Translations under genes and position numbers: made by a program
Shown: in pieces, positions 41,471 through 52,110 of the stretch
Layout: each line of letters begins with the position of its first letter
Numbering within the stretch: position 1 is the stretch's first letter
DNA from: Leishmania infantum JPCM5
Taxonomy: Eukaryota > Euglenozoa > Kinetoplastea > Trypanosomatida > Trypanosomatidae
Reading direction: 5' to 3'
Length of the DNA: 64,000 bases
Assembly (NCBI RefSeq): GCF_000002875.2
Contig: NC_009396.2
Coordinates: forward strand, 379,501-443,500
The notes under the pieces: model-generated
Told to the model about the DNA's origin: nothing
Database searches by the model: none
What the model saw: only the letters and a program-made list of their open reading frames with translations

Positions 41471-43354
41471 ATGGCGCTGTGCGTGCGTCGGCTGGTGCTG
41501 GCGGCGACCCTCGCCGCTGCGGTGGCGCTGCTGCTGTGCACGAGCAGTGCGCCGGTGGCGCGTGCTGCTGGAATAAGCGACTTTACTTCTGCGCAGCAGT
41601 TGAACACGCTGGCGGTGCTGCAGGCTTTTGGGCGTGCGATCCCTGAGCTTGGGAAGCTGTGGACGGGCGACGACTTCTGCTCGTGGGACTTCATCAAATG
41701 CGTGTCCTCTGGCGCTCGCGTTTGGCTGAAAGGTGCGACGTATGCCGGCACGCTGCCGCAGATGCCTGCGGGCGTCGACTACAAACACGTCATCATCAGG
41801 GCCCTCGACTTGTTCAGTACGCCAGAACTGGTCGGGACGCTGCCGGACAGCTGGAGCAGGCTGCAGGGACTGACCTCACTTACGTTGTCGGGCTGCGGCG
41901 TGAGCGGGACGCTGCCCCCCTCGTGGCGCTCGATGAAGTCTTTGACGTCGTTGGCGATCGAAAAGTGTGGAAGTGTAACCGGCAAGCTGCCGCCTGAGTG
42001 GGCCGCGATGCCTCTTTTAAAGACGCTGCTTCTCAGACAGCTGCAGCTGAGGAGTACGCTGCCTAAAGAGTGGGGTGGGATGACGTCCTTGCTGACGCTG
42101 GAGATAACTGCTGCAGGCAGCATCACCGGCACGCTGCCTCCTCAGTGGAGCTCCATGACATCGCTGACGAATATGTTCCTAGATGATTTGTCGCTTGGCG
42201 GCTCGCTGCCGGCGGCGTGGGGTTCGCTGGTGACACTGAAGCAGCTGGGGCTCCGGGAGTCGCCGTTGACCGGCCCCCTTCCTCATCACTGGACCTCGAT
42301 AAGGGGGCTCAGCTTTCTTGCTCTGCAGGGCACAAGTATCACCGGCACGCTGCCGCCTCAGTGGAGCTCAATGGCATCGCTGGCCACTTTAAATCTAGAG
42401 CGCACTCACGTCTCCGGAACGCTGCCGCCCGGGTGGAGTTCAATGACGTCGCTAAGCACCCTCAACCTGCAGGGCACAAGTATCTCCGGCACGCTGCCGC
42501 CCAAGTGGAGCTCAATGACATCGCTGGCCATTTTAAAATTGGGTCGTACTCAGGTCTCCGGCACGCTGCCGCCCGGGTGGAGTGGGATGTCGAATGCCCG
42601 GTCCCTGGAGCTGGACAACTGCGACCTCTCCGGCAGTCTGCCCCCCGAGTGGTCTGCGATGCCGAGGCTGCGTCTTGTCGCACTGAGGGGCAACCACTTC
42701 TGCGGGTGTGTGCCTGACTCGTGGGCCCAGAAGGCCGGTCTCGTTGTCAGTATCGAGGATAAGCACACGGGCAACAACTGCATCGCTAGTGGGGAGTGCA
42801 CAACGACGACAACGACCACCACGACCACCACTAAACCGCCCACCACGACCACCACTAAACCGCCCACCACGACAACGACCACCACTAAACCGCCCACCAC
42901 GACCACCACTAAACCGCCCACCACGACAACGACCACCACTAAACCGCCCACCACGACCACCACTAAACCGCCCACCACGACCACCACTAAACCGCCCACC
43001 ACGACAACGACCACCACTAAACCGCCGACCACGACCACCACTAAACCGCCGACCACGACCACCACTAAACCGCCCACCACGACCACTGAGGCACCGTCTG
43101 AACCCACGACCACTGCGAGCCCAACAGCCACGCCTACTCCTGCCCCCGAGACGGAGTGCGAGGTGGATGGGTGTGAGGTGTGCGATGGGGACTCCGCGGC
43201 GAGGTGCGCCAGGTGCCGTGAGGGCTACTTCCTGACGGACGAGAGGACGTGCCTGGTGTACTGCGATGGCGGCGTTGTGGCCGCGACGAGCGGAGCGGCT
43301 GCTGCCGCTGCTGTGTGCGTGGTGGTGCTGCTGAGCGTGGGGCTGGCGACGTGA
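41471..43354 (+). CDS. PSA-2: PSA-2/GP46 surface antigen, copy 5 (intact, longest regular linker)
   Basis: The product has 627 residues: signal peptide, N-cap with GDDFCSWDFIKC and the variant GVDYKHVIIRALDLF, then twelve LRRs, several of them irregular (RSTLPKEW, GGSLPAAW, GPLPHHW). The cap is NHFCGCVPDSW. The linker has ten TnKPP units in near-perfect array. The Cys module ends CLVYCDGG and the GPI signal ends GLAT. It is a complete gene with a predicted 230-nt leader. Confidence 0.93.
   Translation: MALCVRRLVLAATLAAAVALLLCTSSAPVARAAGISDFTSAQQLNTLAVLQAFGRAIPELGKLWTGDDFCSWDFIKCVSSGARVWLKGATYAGTLPQMPAGVDYKHVIIRALDLFSTPELVGTLPDSWSRLQGLTSLTLSGCGVSGTLPPSWRSMKSLTSLAIEKCGSVTGKLPPEWAAMPLLKTLLLRQLQLRSTLPKEWGGMTSLLTLEITAAGSITGTLPPQWSSMTSLTNMFLDDLSLGGSLPAAWGSLVTLKQLGLRESPLTGPLPHHWTSIRGLSFLALQGTSITGTLPPQWSSMASLATLNLERTHVSGTLPPGWSSMTSLSTLNLQGTSISGTLPPKWSSMTSLAILKLGRTQVSGTLPPGWSGMSNARSLELDNCDLSGSLPPEWSAMPRLRLVALRGNHFCGCVPDSWAQKAGLVVSIEDKHTGNNCIASGECTTTTTTTTTTTKPPTTTTTKPPTTTTTTTKPPTTTTTKPPTTTTTTTKPPTTTTTKPPTTTTTKPPTTTTTTTKPPTTTTTKPPTTTTTKPPTTTTEAPSEPTTTASPTATPTPAPETECEVDGCEVCDGDSAARCARCREGYFLTDERTCLVYCDGGVVAATSGAAAAAAVCVVVLLSVGLAT
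42797..43098 (+). repeat. Coding minisatellite for the Thr/Pro linker, PSA copy 5
   Basis: Ten units of 24 or 30 bp encode T5KPP and T7KPP. More homogeneous than in copy 2: every spacer is KPP. This suggests recent homogenisation. Confidence 0.9.
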
Positions 43355-44180
43355 GGATGCCGCTGCTGTCTCGGTGTCGCTCCTCTGCCCTGACTGTCTC
43401 TCCCGCCCGCGTGTGTGCCTGTGGGCTGATGGGGGCGGAGCGCGGGTGTGTGTGGAGCGGGGCAGCCGCTGGAGAGAGGGGGAGGGCGCGATAGCCGAGG
43501 TGCAAGGGCCGCGGTGTTTGTGCGGCCATGTGCGGGTGTGCGGCACACGGGCGCTGCGTGCATCGGCTTTGGACCGACAGCCCGCACCCCCTTCCGTCGC
43601 CTCCACTTCTCCCTCGCTCCCTCGTTGCACGTGAGAGTCGCGCACCCATGGCTGCTGCGGCGCACACGCAAGGCAGCGTGTATTGTGTCTCGGTGCGACC
43701 TCTTCATCGTGGCCCCGCTCTGCGACACCTTGTTGCCCGGGCACTCCGGCGGCGTGCGCTCTGTCCCCCTCTCCTGTCACGTGTCGTGATGCGCTGCTGC
43801 GCTGAGGATGCGTACACACGGCCTGCCAGCACGGCTGCTGCACGAGCCGCAGCAATGGCGTACAGCAGGGTGTGGGCGTCGGGCGCAGTGCTGGTCTGGT
43901 GAGGCGGACCCCTCTTATCTGTGGTGCCTCTGCTGCCTCCCCTCCCCCTCGGCACGACGCCCTCGCTGCCCTCTCACCCCCGGCTGCTACAGGAGAGACC
44001 GACGCCCACGCGCGGACGCAGACACACACCATCGTGCACCGTTCGCGCTTTCCCCCGCTGTCGCGCCGGCACGGATGCACGGAGACGCGGGGGCGTGCGC
44101 ACGTATGTGCGTGTGTGCGTGCCGGCTGTTGTCTGTCGCTCTCTCTCTGCGACCAGCACTCGGCACCCACGAAGATGGAA
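43355..44180. repeat. Array block D, long form, after PSA copy 5
   Basis: It matches 9172-9990 and ends at the ATG of the candidate 65-residue ORF, where gap 9 starts. Confidence 0.7.
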
Positions 44181-44280
44181 NNNNNNNNNNNNNNNNNNNN
44201 NNNNNNNNNNNNNNNNNNNNNNNNNNNNNNNNNNNNNNNNNNNNNNNNNNNNNNNNNNNNNNNNNNNNNNNNNNNNNNNN
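44181..44280. other. Assembly gap 9
   Basis: It joins proximal block D to late block B (equivalent of 20279). The distal part of D, block A and most of B are missing from the unit. Confidence 0.9.
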
Positions 44281-45825
44281 TGGGCTGTTGGCTGGGCGGA
44301 CTCGGCACGGTGCACCCCATCCCTCCTCCCTGCGGCCCCTCGTGCCCCCTCTCCCCTCATCCCTGCGCATGCGGGGCGGCTCGTGGTGGTGGCAGGGGTA
44401 GGCCCCTGCGGCGTAGGGGGAGGCGAGGGCGATGCGTCGCGGCCGGTGTCGGCGGTGAGGTTGTGGATGGCGTGGCGCCGGAGCGACGTGCGGCAGTGGA
44501 CGCGCTTGTGCCGTCCGCATGGCGGGCGAGGGGCCAACGGGGCTCGGGCGTCTCCCACCCGGCCCTTGCTGCCTGCTGGTGGGGAGCCTGAGCCACGCCG
44601 AGGGGGACGCACGGGGTGGCTGCCGGCACGGTGTGCGCTGCTGTGGGGCGCCCTGCGTGGGGGATGGGTGGGCAGAGGCTGTGCAGGGGACCGTGCTCAT
44701 GTTGCTGGGCCGCGCGCGGGGGCGGCGCGGGGTGTAGCGTGGCGCCGGCCTGCTGCTGTAGGGCGGGAGATGGACGCGTCGAAGGGGAGCTGCTTGCGCT
44801 GTGGCAGACATCGCCACCCCGGGTGCCGCCTGGGACTCGCCGCTGTCCTCACCTGCCACGTGCGGCCACCCACGCATGCGGGCGGCGAGCGACATCGGCA
44901 CTCATGAGGGTTTTGTGTCCTGTGCTTCCACACCCCCAGCGCGCTTGGACAGCGCGCCCATGCAGCGGTGGGGGCCTCATGGGCAGAGGGGGTGCCCGCG
45001 CCACTGCCTGCTCTCTTGGCCCCGCGTGTCCTCCCGCGGTGATGGGGGCGAGCAAGCGAGTGCCCCTCGCCGGCCTCTCCCGCCCCACCGAGCAGCGAGA
45101 GACACACGTGAGCCACAACGGCGGCCTCGCCTGTGCTGCCGGCGTGCTGCCGCGGGCCTTTGGCTCTTCCCTTGTGTGCTGCCCTTCCCCTGTGCCTGGT
45201 GCCGTTGTTGCCTGTGCGTGGCGAGCGGGCGCGTGCAGCCGCATCCTTCCCCCGCGTGTGCGCACACACCCGTCCGTGGGCGGTGCCGGCGTCTTGCGCG
45301 GCGGTCGCTTTTCCTTTGCTCTCGTCGACTCTGGCGCAGGGTGGTGGGGGCTGCCACCCGGACACGCCCAGGCTGGCGTGGCTGAAGGCATCGCCGCTGT
45401 AGCCGCAACGGGTACGAGTGCGTGCGAGCAGGCGCAGCAGCAGTGGCGGCTGTGGTGCGGGGGTGGTGTTTCCGCCTCCCCCTCTCGGCGTCACTGGCGC
45501 CCCTACCATGCGTAGCGCGTGGTCGTGCTGCCCGTGCTGCTGTGTTGAACCGTGCTTGATGCTTGCTCCCACTGCGACGCACTTGGCCACTGCCCTGTCG
45601 CTCATCGTTATTGGTTTCATGGAGGTGCTCGTGCCGCATCTGACAGCACTGCGCACACGCACACACGCACACGCAAGGCTGCCGAGCACAGGGCCGCGCC
45701 GCGCCGGTCGCCGCTTGTCTGCGCTCTTCGCGGGGGGGGGTCGAGCGCGCACGTGCGTTTGTGCGTGCGGGCGTGGTTGACGCGTGTGCCTCGCTCTCCC
45801 GCCTCGTGCAGCCCCCTGCCTGGTG
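44281..45825. repeat. Array block B, copy 8 (tail)
   Basis: It leads into COXIV copy 4. It keeps a segment (45130-45215, cggcgtgctgccgcgggcc) seen in copy 1 but deleted in copies 3 and 7. The CA tract is short. Confidence 0.75.
45787..45811 (+). promoter_or_regulatory. Polypyrimidine tract and spliced-leader acceptor, COXIV copy 4
   Basis: The AG at 45810-45811 lies 14 bases before the ATG, in the same context as copies 1 and 2. Confidence 0.5.
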
Positions 45826-47145
45826 ATGCTGCGCTGTGCCCCTAGCAAGCTGTTCCGCGCCACGCCGCTGCTGCGTGTGTGGGCCGCGGAGGAGGACGAC
45901 GCGAGCGCCCCGCGGACGACCTTCCGGAACGTGAGGCCCGGCCGGCTGCTGCGGCTGTGGCGCCAGATGCGGCACCGCGCATGGATCCTGTACGCGTGGG
46001 ATGAGGAGTGGGTGTCGCCGATGCAGGAGGGCTACCTGCACCAGCAGCGTCTCGAGCAGGTGTGCTTCGCGCCGCTGTCCGCGTACGGCATGGTGCCTGG
46101 CAGCTACTGCGATCCCCTGCTGTACAACACCAAGAGCACGTCGCCGTTCCGGTGGCACGTGGCGAACGTGCAGGGCGACATTGTCGGACACTGGTACATG
46201 GACGCCGACGAGCTGTTCCGCATCAAGGACTGGCAGCCAAGGAACCCGGACGACCCGCTGGAGATGTTCCCGCGACCGCCGCAGATGCTGCTGCGGTGGG
46301 ACGAGTCGGTGGACGAGCACGGCAACCGCGCGTTCCGGTACAGGTACGACTACGATATGATGGGCCCCACGGGCAAGTGGGAGGCGTACCCGCGGTACCC
46401 CTTCTCTCACCTTTACCATGGCGGGCCAGACCAGCACGGACGCGCTGAGGGGTACGGCTTCCAGCAGGGCCACCTCCTGCGCTGCGACGAGGCGGAGGAG
46501 GAGGTGCTGCGCCGCATCATGGAGGGGGAGGACAGGGAGTGGGAGATGGTGAAGCGGACGGAGGCGGTGCAGGAGCCGTGGTCGTACCCCGGCAAGATCC
46601 GCCCGAGGGACTTTGAGGGGGCGGTGGAGCGTGCCGAGGCGCGGTTCCGCGAGCGGGTCCGACACGGCAGGGAGACGGACCCGAGCGAGGACCCCGAGTA
46701 CGACCTTGTGCAGGCCAGCGAGTACGTGGAGCCGCGCGATGGGCGGCGGGCGGAATGGCGGCATTTGTGGGCGTCGGGCCGCAAGCCCGGCGAGTCGCTG
46801 CCCTTCCAAGTAACGTTCAACGACGGACTGTGCTTCGAGGAGAACGAGGGCGGCCCGCCAGCGCACCCGGCGGCGCACTACGAGGCGACGCCGAAGGGGG
46901 CGCCGCACGGGAGGTACGAGGACGCCGACGCCGCTGCAGCCCGCGCAGCCGAAGCGGCGCACAAGGCTGCGTGTGAGCAGTCGTTGAGCGAGGCGATGGA
47001 GCGGCATCGCAGGCTGTTTGGCGACACGAGCGGCGAGCCGAGCGGGCCGAGGGCGCCTCTGCCGACGGGTTGCCGGCCGATGAGGTGCGCGCCGGGCCCG
47101 CCGCTGCCATCTGGCCGCAGCCGGAGCTCGGCGCCAGAGCAGTGA
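45826..47145 (+). CDS. COXIV: Cytochrome c oxidase subunit IV (trypanosomatid type), copy 4
   Basis: The product has 439 residues. It differs from copy 1 at Gln50His, Lys271Glu, Lys282Arg and Ala295Val, making it the most divergent copy. The presequence and the [15 protein letters not shown] core are unchanged. It is complete, with its own acceptor, and followed by the longest uninterrupted C/P block. Confidence 0.65.
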   Translation: MLRCAPSKLFRATPLLRVWAAEEDDASAPRTTFRNVRPGRLLRLWRQMRHRAWILYAWDEEWVSPMQEGYLHQQRLEQVCFAPLSAYGMVPGSYCDPLLYNTKSTSPFRWHVANVQGDIVGHWYMDADELFRIKDWQPRNPDDPLEMFPRPPQMLLRWDESVDEHGNRAFRYRYDYDMMGPTGKWEAYPRYPFSHLYHGGPDQHGRAEGYGFQQGHLLRCDEAEEEVLRRIMEGEDREWEMVKRTEAVQEPWSYPGKIRPRDFEGAVERAEARFRERVRHGRETDPSEDPEYDLVQASEYVEPRDGRRAEWRHLWASGRKPGESLPFQVTFNDGLCFEENEGGPPAHPAAHYEATPKGAPHGRYEDADAAAARAAEAAHKAACEQSLSEAMERHRRLFGDTSGEPSGPRAPLPTGCRPMRCAPGPPLPSGRSRSSAPEQ

Positions 47146-49675
47146 GCAGCGGGCCCGTGTGTGGCGCAGGGGCGCGTGATGGGAGAGCGAGGGGGAGGGG
47201 CGCGGTGGTGAAGCGCCTCCCGGTTACGGTGTGCGCGCGTGCTCACGGCGGCGGCGGGAGGGGTGGGTGTGACGACGGCGCGACACGCTCGACACGGGTG
47301 CCGCCTCGTCTCTCTCTCCTTCGGGAGTTTGACTGCCGCCCGCCACGCGCCTGGTGCTCGCTGCCCGCCGGCACCGTGTGCGCGGCACATCCGCACCCCT
47401 GCGGTGCCTTGCAAGGCCGGCATTTGGTGCCGCATTGGACGGGCGGGTGCGGCTACGATGGCGGCGGTAGGGCTGCCTGCGCCGCACCGCTTGCGCGTGT
47501 GCGCCAACGGACCGTCCACACCCTTTCCCCACTCGTCTCCGCTCGGCGCTTCCCGGGTCTCCTGCTTGGCATGCGCTGCCGCGCTCGTAGCGGCTCGGGC
47601 AATGGGAGGCGGAGGCGGCGGCCGCTGCGGAACGAGAGAGGCGGCGATGGAGGCACGCTGGGTGAAGGGGCGCGGGGCGGTGGAAGAGCGTGCCCCGTCA
47701 CCCTCCCCCTGCCCTGCGATCTGCTCCCGCTGATGCGCGACTGCCGACGGTGCCGATGCTCTGCCTTCCGTCTCCTCTACGCGCCCTTGCGTGTCTCTCG
47801 GCAGGCCTCGGGGCATCACGCACGCACCCGCACATACACGTGCGTGCGTCTGTGCGCGTGCGCGTGTGCCTCTGATGCTGGCCGCCTCTGTCGCGGCCGG
47901 CGCGCGCTGCTGCTGGCCGGGCAACGGGTGCATGCAGTCACCCAGGCCCGCATCTCCGTCCGCATCTCGCTCTCCCCGGCCCCCCGCACCGCCGCCCGCG
48001 TCCGGTGCGCTGCTTGCGTGCCTCACCGCGCGTGGCATCCGCCTCTGCCTGCTGGTATGCTGCGCGCCCCCTCGCTCTCCTCCTCCCTGCCCTGCGCCGC
48101 CCGCCCCGCAAGAGCCATGCACGCGCGTCGGCTCCCCTGACCGCCTGTGCTCACGAGCAGCCGCGGAGGGTGGGGGAGGCGAACGGATGCCGGTGCGGCT
48201 GTGCGTGCCGATGGAGGGCATCCGGATGCCGCGCTGCCGCCCGTGCCGCCGTCGCGGTGGCGTTGCGGGTGTCTCTTGTCTGGTTTGCTTTGCCGCTGCG
48301 TGCTGAGCGGAGGCGTGCGCGGCGGGCGGGGCGTTCCTGAGCGCGCCGCGGACTCCGCACACCGGGTGCGGTGAGCTGGAGGACTCGGTGGCCGGCGCTT
48401 GGAGCGATGTGGTGGGGAGGGGCTGAGGGCGTCGAGCCGCTGAGTGGCGCCGTGCGCGCGTGACGGAACGCACATCGCAGGGTGGGCTGTGCCGGCCGCC
48501 TGGCCAACTGCTCGCGCGGGTGTGCGCCGGCGCCCTGGATGAGCGGTGGCAGTGCGTGCACGGCGGCCGTGATGGGGGCCGCGGACGGCGCGACCGCGAG
48601 CGTGTGCACAGCGCGTCGCAGCCGCACCAGCGCGTGCCGTGTTCCCTGGGCGTGCGGCGGCCGCAGCCACGCATGGCGCGTCGCAGCTGTCTGGGTGGCG
48701 GAGGCACCGGCGCGCTGTAGCACGATGGGCTGGCCACACGCGAGGCTGCTGCTGCGTCGAGTGGGCGGCGTTGCTGCTTGTACGCGCTGACTGGTGCACC
48801 CGTGCGTGCATGTGCAGAGCGGCGTGAGCGCGCACAGGCGTGCATATGCCGCCACGCTCACACGGGAGTGGTGTGGCCTGCTGCGCTGGTCTCCCTCTGT
48901 TGGACGCAGGGCTGCTGGTAGGCGGTGCGGGCTGCCGGGCTTGCGGGGGCGCACGTGCGCGAGCGCTGGGTGGTGCGTGCCGCTACTCTCCCGCTGCTCT
49001 CCGCCGAGCACCCCCTCGCCGACGAGCCGCTGCCGCTGCCTCGCACATCCTTCTCTCTCTGTGTGAGGTGCATGATAATGGTATGCGGATGCTGGTGGGG
49101 CTGCGCATGGGCGCTCGCCTCTCTCCCACACGCGGGCTCGACGTATCCGTGCTGTCAGCGCTCCTGCCCACCGCCCCCACGCGTGTGTGCGCGCGCTCTG
49201 GCGCTGCTGCCGCTGGCGCTGTTGTGTGTGTGCAGGGGCGCTCCCGCCCGCCGGCCATGCTCTCTGTTTCGCTGGCCGGCCTCTCTACGCCGCTGGCGTG
49301 GGCGGAGCTCCGCGCTGCGTATCGCTCGCCCCTCGCTGCCCCTCGCTGCCCCTCCTTCTCATGTGCACTGCTCCCTCCCTCTCCCTCCCTCTCCCTCCCT
49401 CTACACTCCTCGCTGTCCCCTCGGCCGACCTCCACGGACACGCAGACGTGCGTGCGCATACACACCACCCCTCACCTCGCTGCTGCTGCTGTGACATCTC
49501 TACGGACCCTGCCCAGTCGCTGCGCCCCCGCCGCTCGCCTCTGTCCCCCGCACGAGGGTACCTACGACGTGCCGGCCACCCCGCTCTGCCCGATAAGCTG
49601 AGCTGGTGCTCACGCCCGAGCAATCCCGCCCACGGATCTGCTGCCGCGCCGCACTGCTCTTGACCCTGGCTGCGA
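47146..49675. repeat. Array block C/P (PSA upstream region), copy 6, uninterrupted
   Basis: This is the only uninterrupted COXIV-to-PSA spacer, 2.53 kb. No convincing gene is seen; open frames on both strands are Arg/Ala/Pro-rich. Near 49020-49230 a frame with LLSLCEVHDNGMRMLVGL recurs in every copy. Confidence 0.7.
49325..49445 (+). promoter_or_regulatory. Polypyrimidine tract and spliced-leader acceptor, PSA copy 6
   Basis: The run has three ctccctccct units, as before PSA 2. The AG is at 49444-49445 and the predicted leader is 230 nt. Confidence 0.6.
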
Positions 49676-50910
49676 ATGGCGCTGTGCGTGCGTCGGCTGG
49701 TGCTGGCGGCGACCCTCGCCGCTGCGGTGGCGCTGCTGCTGTGCACGAGCAGTGCGCCGGTGGTGCGTGCTGCTGGAACTGCCGACTTCACTGCTGCGCA
49801 GCGGACGAACACGCTGAAGGTGCTGCAGGCGTTTGGGAGTGCGATCCCTGTGCTTGGGGAGAAGTGGACGGGCGACGACTTCTGCTCGTGGGAGCTCGTC
49901 AAATGCGGGTCATCCGGCGTCAACGTATCGTTCCATCTCTCGTTGGCTGCTGGCACGCGGCCGGAGATGCCTGTGGGCGTCGACTACACGACCGTCATGA
50001 TGAAGGTGCTCGACGTTTCCCAAATGGGGCTGGGGCTGAGCGGGACGCTGCCGGAGATGCCTGTGGGCGTCGACTACAAGCACGTCATGATCAGGAGCCT
50101 CCAGTGCTACGTAATGGGAGAACTGGTCGGGACGCTGCCGGCCAGCTGGAGCAGGCTGCAGGGACTGAACTCCCTTTCGTTTTGGAGCTGCGGCGTGAGC
50201 GGTACGCTGCCCGCCTCATGGAGCTCGATGAAGTCGTTGTCGTCGTTGTGGATGCAATACTGTCCAAGTGTCACCGGCACGCTGCCGCCTGAGTGGGCCT
50301 CGATGCCTCGTTTAGAGATGCTGCGGCTGAGGCACCTGCCGCTGAGGAGTAGACTGCCGCCTGAGTGGGGCTCAATGAGATCGCTAACTATTTTGAATCT
50401 GGAGGGTACTCAGGTTTACGGCAGTCTGCCGCCCCGGTGGAGCGGAATGTCGAATGTCTGGCTCCTGGAGCTGCAGAACTGCGACCTGTCCGGCAGTCTG
50501 CCCCCCGAGTGGGCTGCGATGCCGAAGCTGCTTCGTGTGGACCTGAACGGCAACCAGTTCTGCGGGTGTGTGCCGGACTCGTGGGCCCAGAAGGTTTCTC
50601 TCCTTGTGAACATCGAGGACGAGCACAAGGGCAGGGACTGCAGGCTTGGTAGCGACTGCCGCACGACTGCTGCTCCGCAAACCACCACTACCACCACCGT
50701 TAAACCGCCCACCACGACAACGACCACCACTAGACCGCCCACCACGACAACGACCACCACTAAACCGCCCATCACTGAGCCGCCGACTGCGCCCCCTACC
50801 ACTGAACTCCCCACCACGACCACTGCGAGCCCAACAGTCACGCCTACTCCTGCCCCCGAGACGGAGTGCGAAGTGGATGGGTGGTGAAGTGTGCAAGGGG
50901 GACTCCCGCG
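49676..50910 (+). CDS. PSA-2: PSA-2/GP46 surface antigen, copy 6 (chimeric N-cap, 3' end cut by gap)
   Basis: A signal peptide and N-cap (GDDFCSWELVKC) are followed by a 90-bp tandem duplication: PEMPVGVDY occurs at 49961 and again at 50051. The first unit continues like copy 3 (DVSQMGLGLSG), the second like copy 5 (KHVMIRSLQ...ELVG). Six LRRs, NQFCGCVPDSW and a linker with two RPP/KPP units follow. At 50876-50910 the Cys-module sequence degenerates (gatgggtggtgaagtg) and a TGA appears 25 bases before the gap, most likely contig-end base-call error. The true C-terminus is not visible. Confidence 0.85.
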
Positions 50911-51010
50911 NNNNNNNNNNNNNNNNNNNNNNNNNNNNNNNNNNNNNNNNNNNNNNNNNNNNNNNNNNNNNNNNNNNNNNNNNNNNNNNNNNNNNNNNNN
51001 NNNNNNNNNN
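50911..51010. other. Assembly gap 10
   Basis: It joins the PSA 6 Cys module to block P (equivalent of 48677). The end of PSA 6, blocks D, A and B, possibly COXIV, and block C are missing. Confidence 0.9.
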
Positions 51011-52110
51011 CGTCGCAGCTGTCTGGGTGGCGGAGGCACCGGCGCGCTGTAGCACGATGGGCTGGCCACACGCGAGGCTGCTGCTGCGTCGAGTGGGCGG
51101 CGTTGCTGCTTGTACGCGCTGACTGGTGCACCCGTGCGTGCATGTGCAGAGCGGCGTGAGCGCGCACAGGCGTGCATATGCCGCCACGCTCACACGGGAG
51201 TGGTGTGGCCTGCTGCGCTGGTCTCCCTCTGTTGGACGCAGGGCTGCGGGTAGGCGGTGCGGGCTGCCGGGCTGGCGGGCGCGCACGTGCGCGAGTGCTG
51301 GGTGGTGCGCGCCGCTGCTCTCCCGCTGCTCTCCGCCGAGCACCCCCTCGCCGACGAGCCGCTGCCGCTGCCTCGCACATCCTTCTCTCTCTGTGTGAGG
51401 TGCATGAGAATGGTATGCGGATGCTGGTGGGGCTGCGCATGGGCGCTCGCCTCTCTCCCACACGCGGGCTCGACCTATCCGTGCTGTCAGCGCTCCTGCC
51501 CACCGCCCCCACGCGTGTGTGCGCGCGCTCTGGCGCTGCTGCCGCTGGCGCTGTTGTGTGTGTGCAGGGGCCGCGCCACGCACACGCACGGGAGTGAGGG
51601 GGAGCCGCAGCGACCGACCGGACGGAGCGGGCGGGCGGAGGGGGGCGCTCCCGCCCGCTGGCCATGCTCTCTGTTTCGCTGGCCGGCCTCTCTACGCCGC
51701 TGGCGTGGGCGGAGCTCCGCGCTGCGTATTGCTCGCCCCTCCCTGCCCCTCGCTGCCCCTCCGTGCCCCTCGCCTCCTCCTCCTCATGTGCACTGCTCCC
51801 TCCCTGCCCCTCCCTCTCCCTCCCTCTCCCTCCCTCTACACTCCTCGCTGTCCCCTCGGCCGACCTCCACGGGCACGCAGACGTGCGTGCGCATACACAC
51901 CACCCCTCACCTCGCTGCTGCTGCTGTGACATCTCTACGGACCCTGCCCAGTCGCTGCGCCCCCGCCGCTCGCCTCTGTCCCCCGCACGAGGGTACCTAC
52001 GACGTGCCGGCCACCCCGCACTGCCCGATAAGCTGAGCAGGCGCTCACGCCCGAGCAATCCCGCCCACGGACCTGCTGCCGCCCCGCACTGCTCTTGACC
52101 CTGGCTGCGA
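51011..52110. repeat. Array block P (PSA upstream region), copy 7
   Basis: It includes the 60-bp variant at 51572-51650 shared with the PSA 3 leader region, and an expanded C/T minisatellite. No gene is seen. Confidence 0.7.
51728..51880 (+). promoter_or_regulatory. Polypyrimidine tract and spliced-leader acceptor, PSA copy 7
   Basis: This is the longest tract of the set, about 150 bp with extra cccct units, ending at the AG 51879-51880. The predicted leader is 230 nt. Confidence 0.6.

Noticed and set aside
50876..50910. Premature stop as the natural end of PSA copy 6
   Set aside because: The sequence degrades progressively toward the gap and the same module is intact in all other copies.
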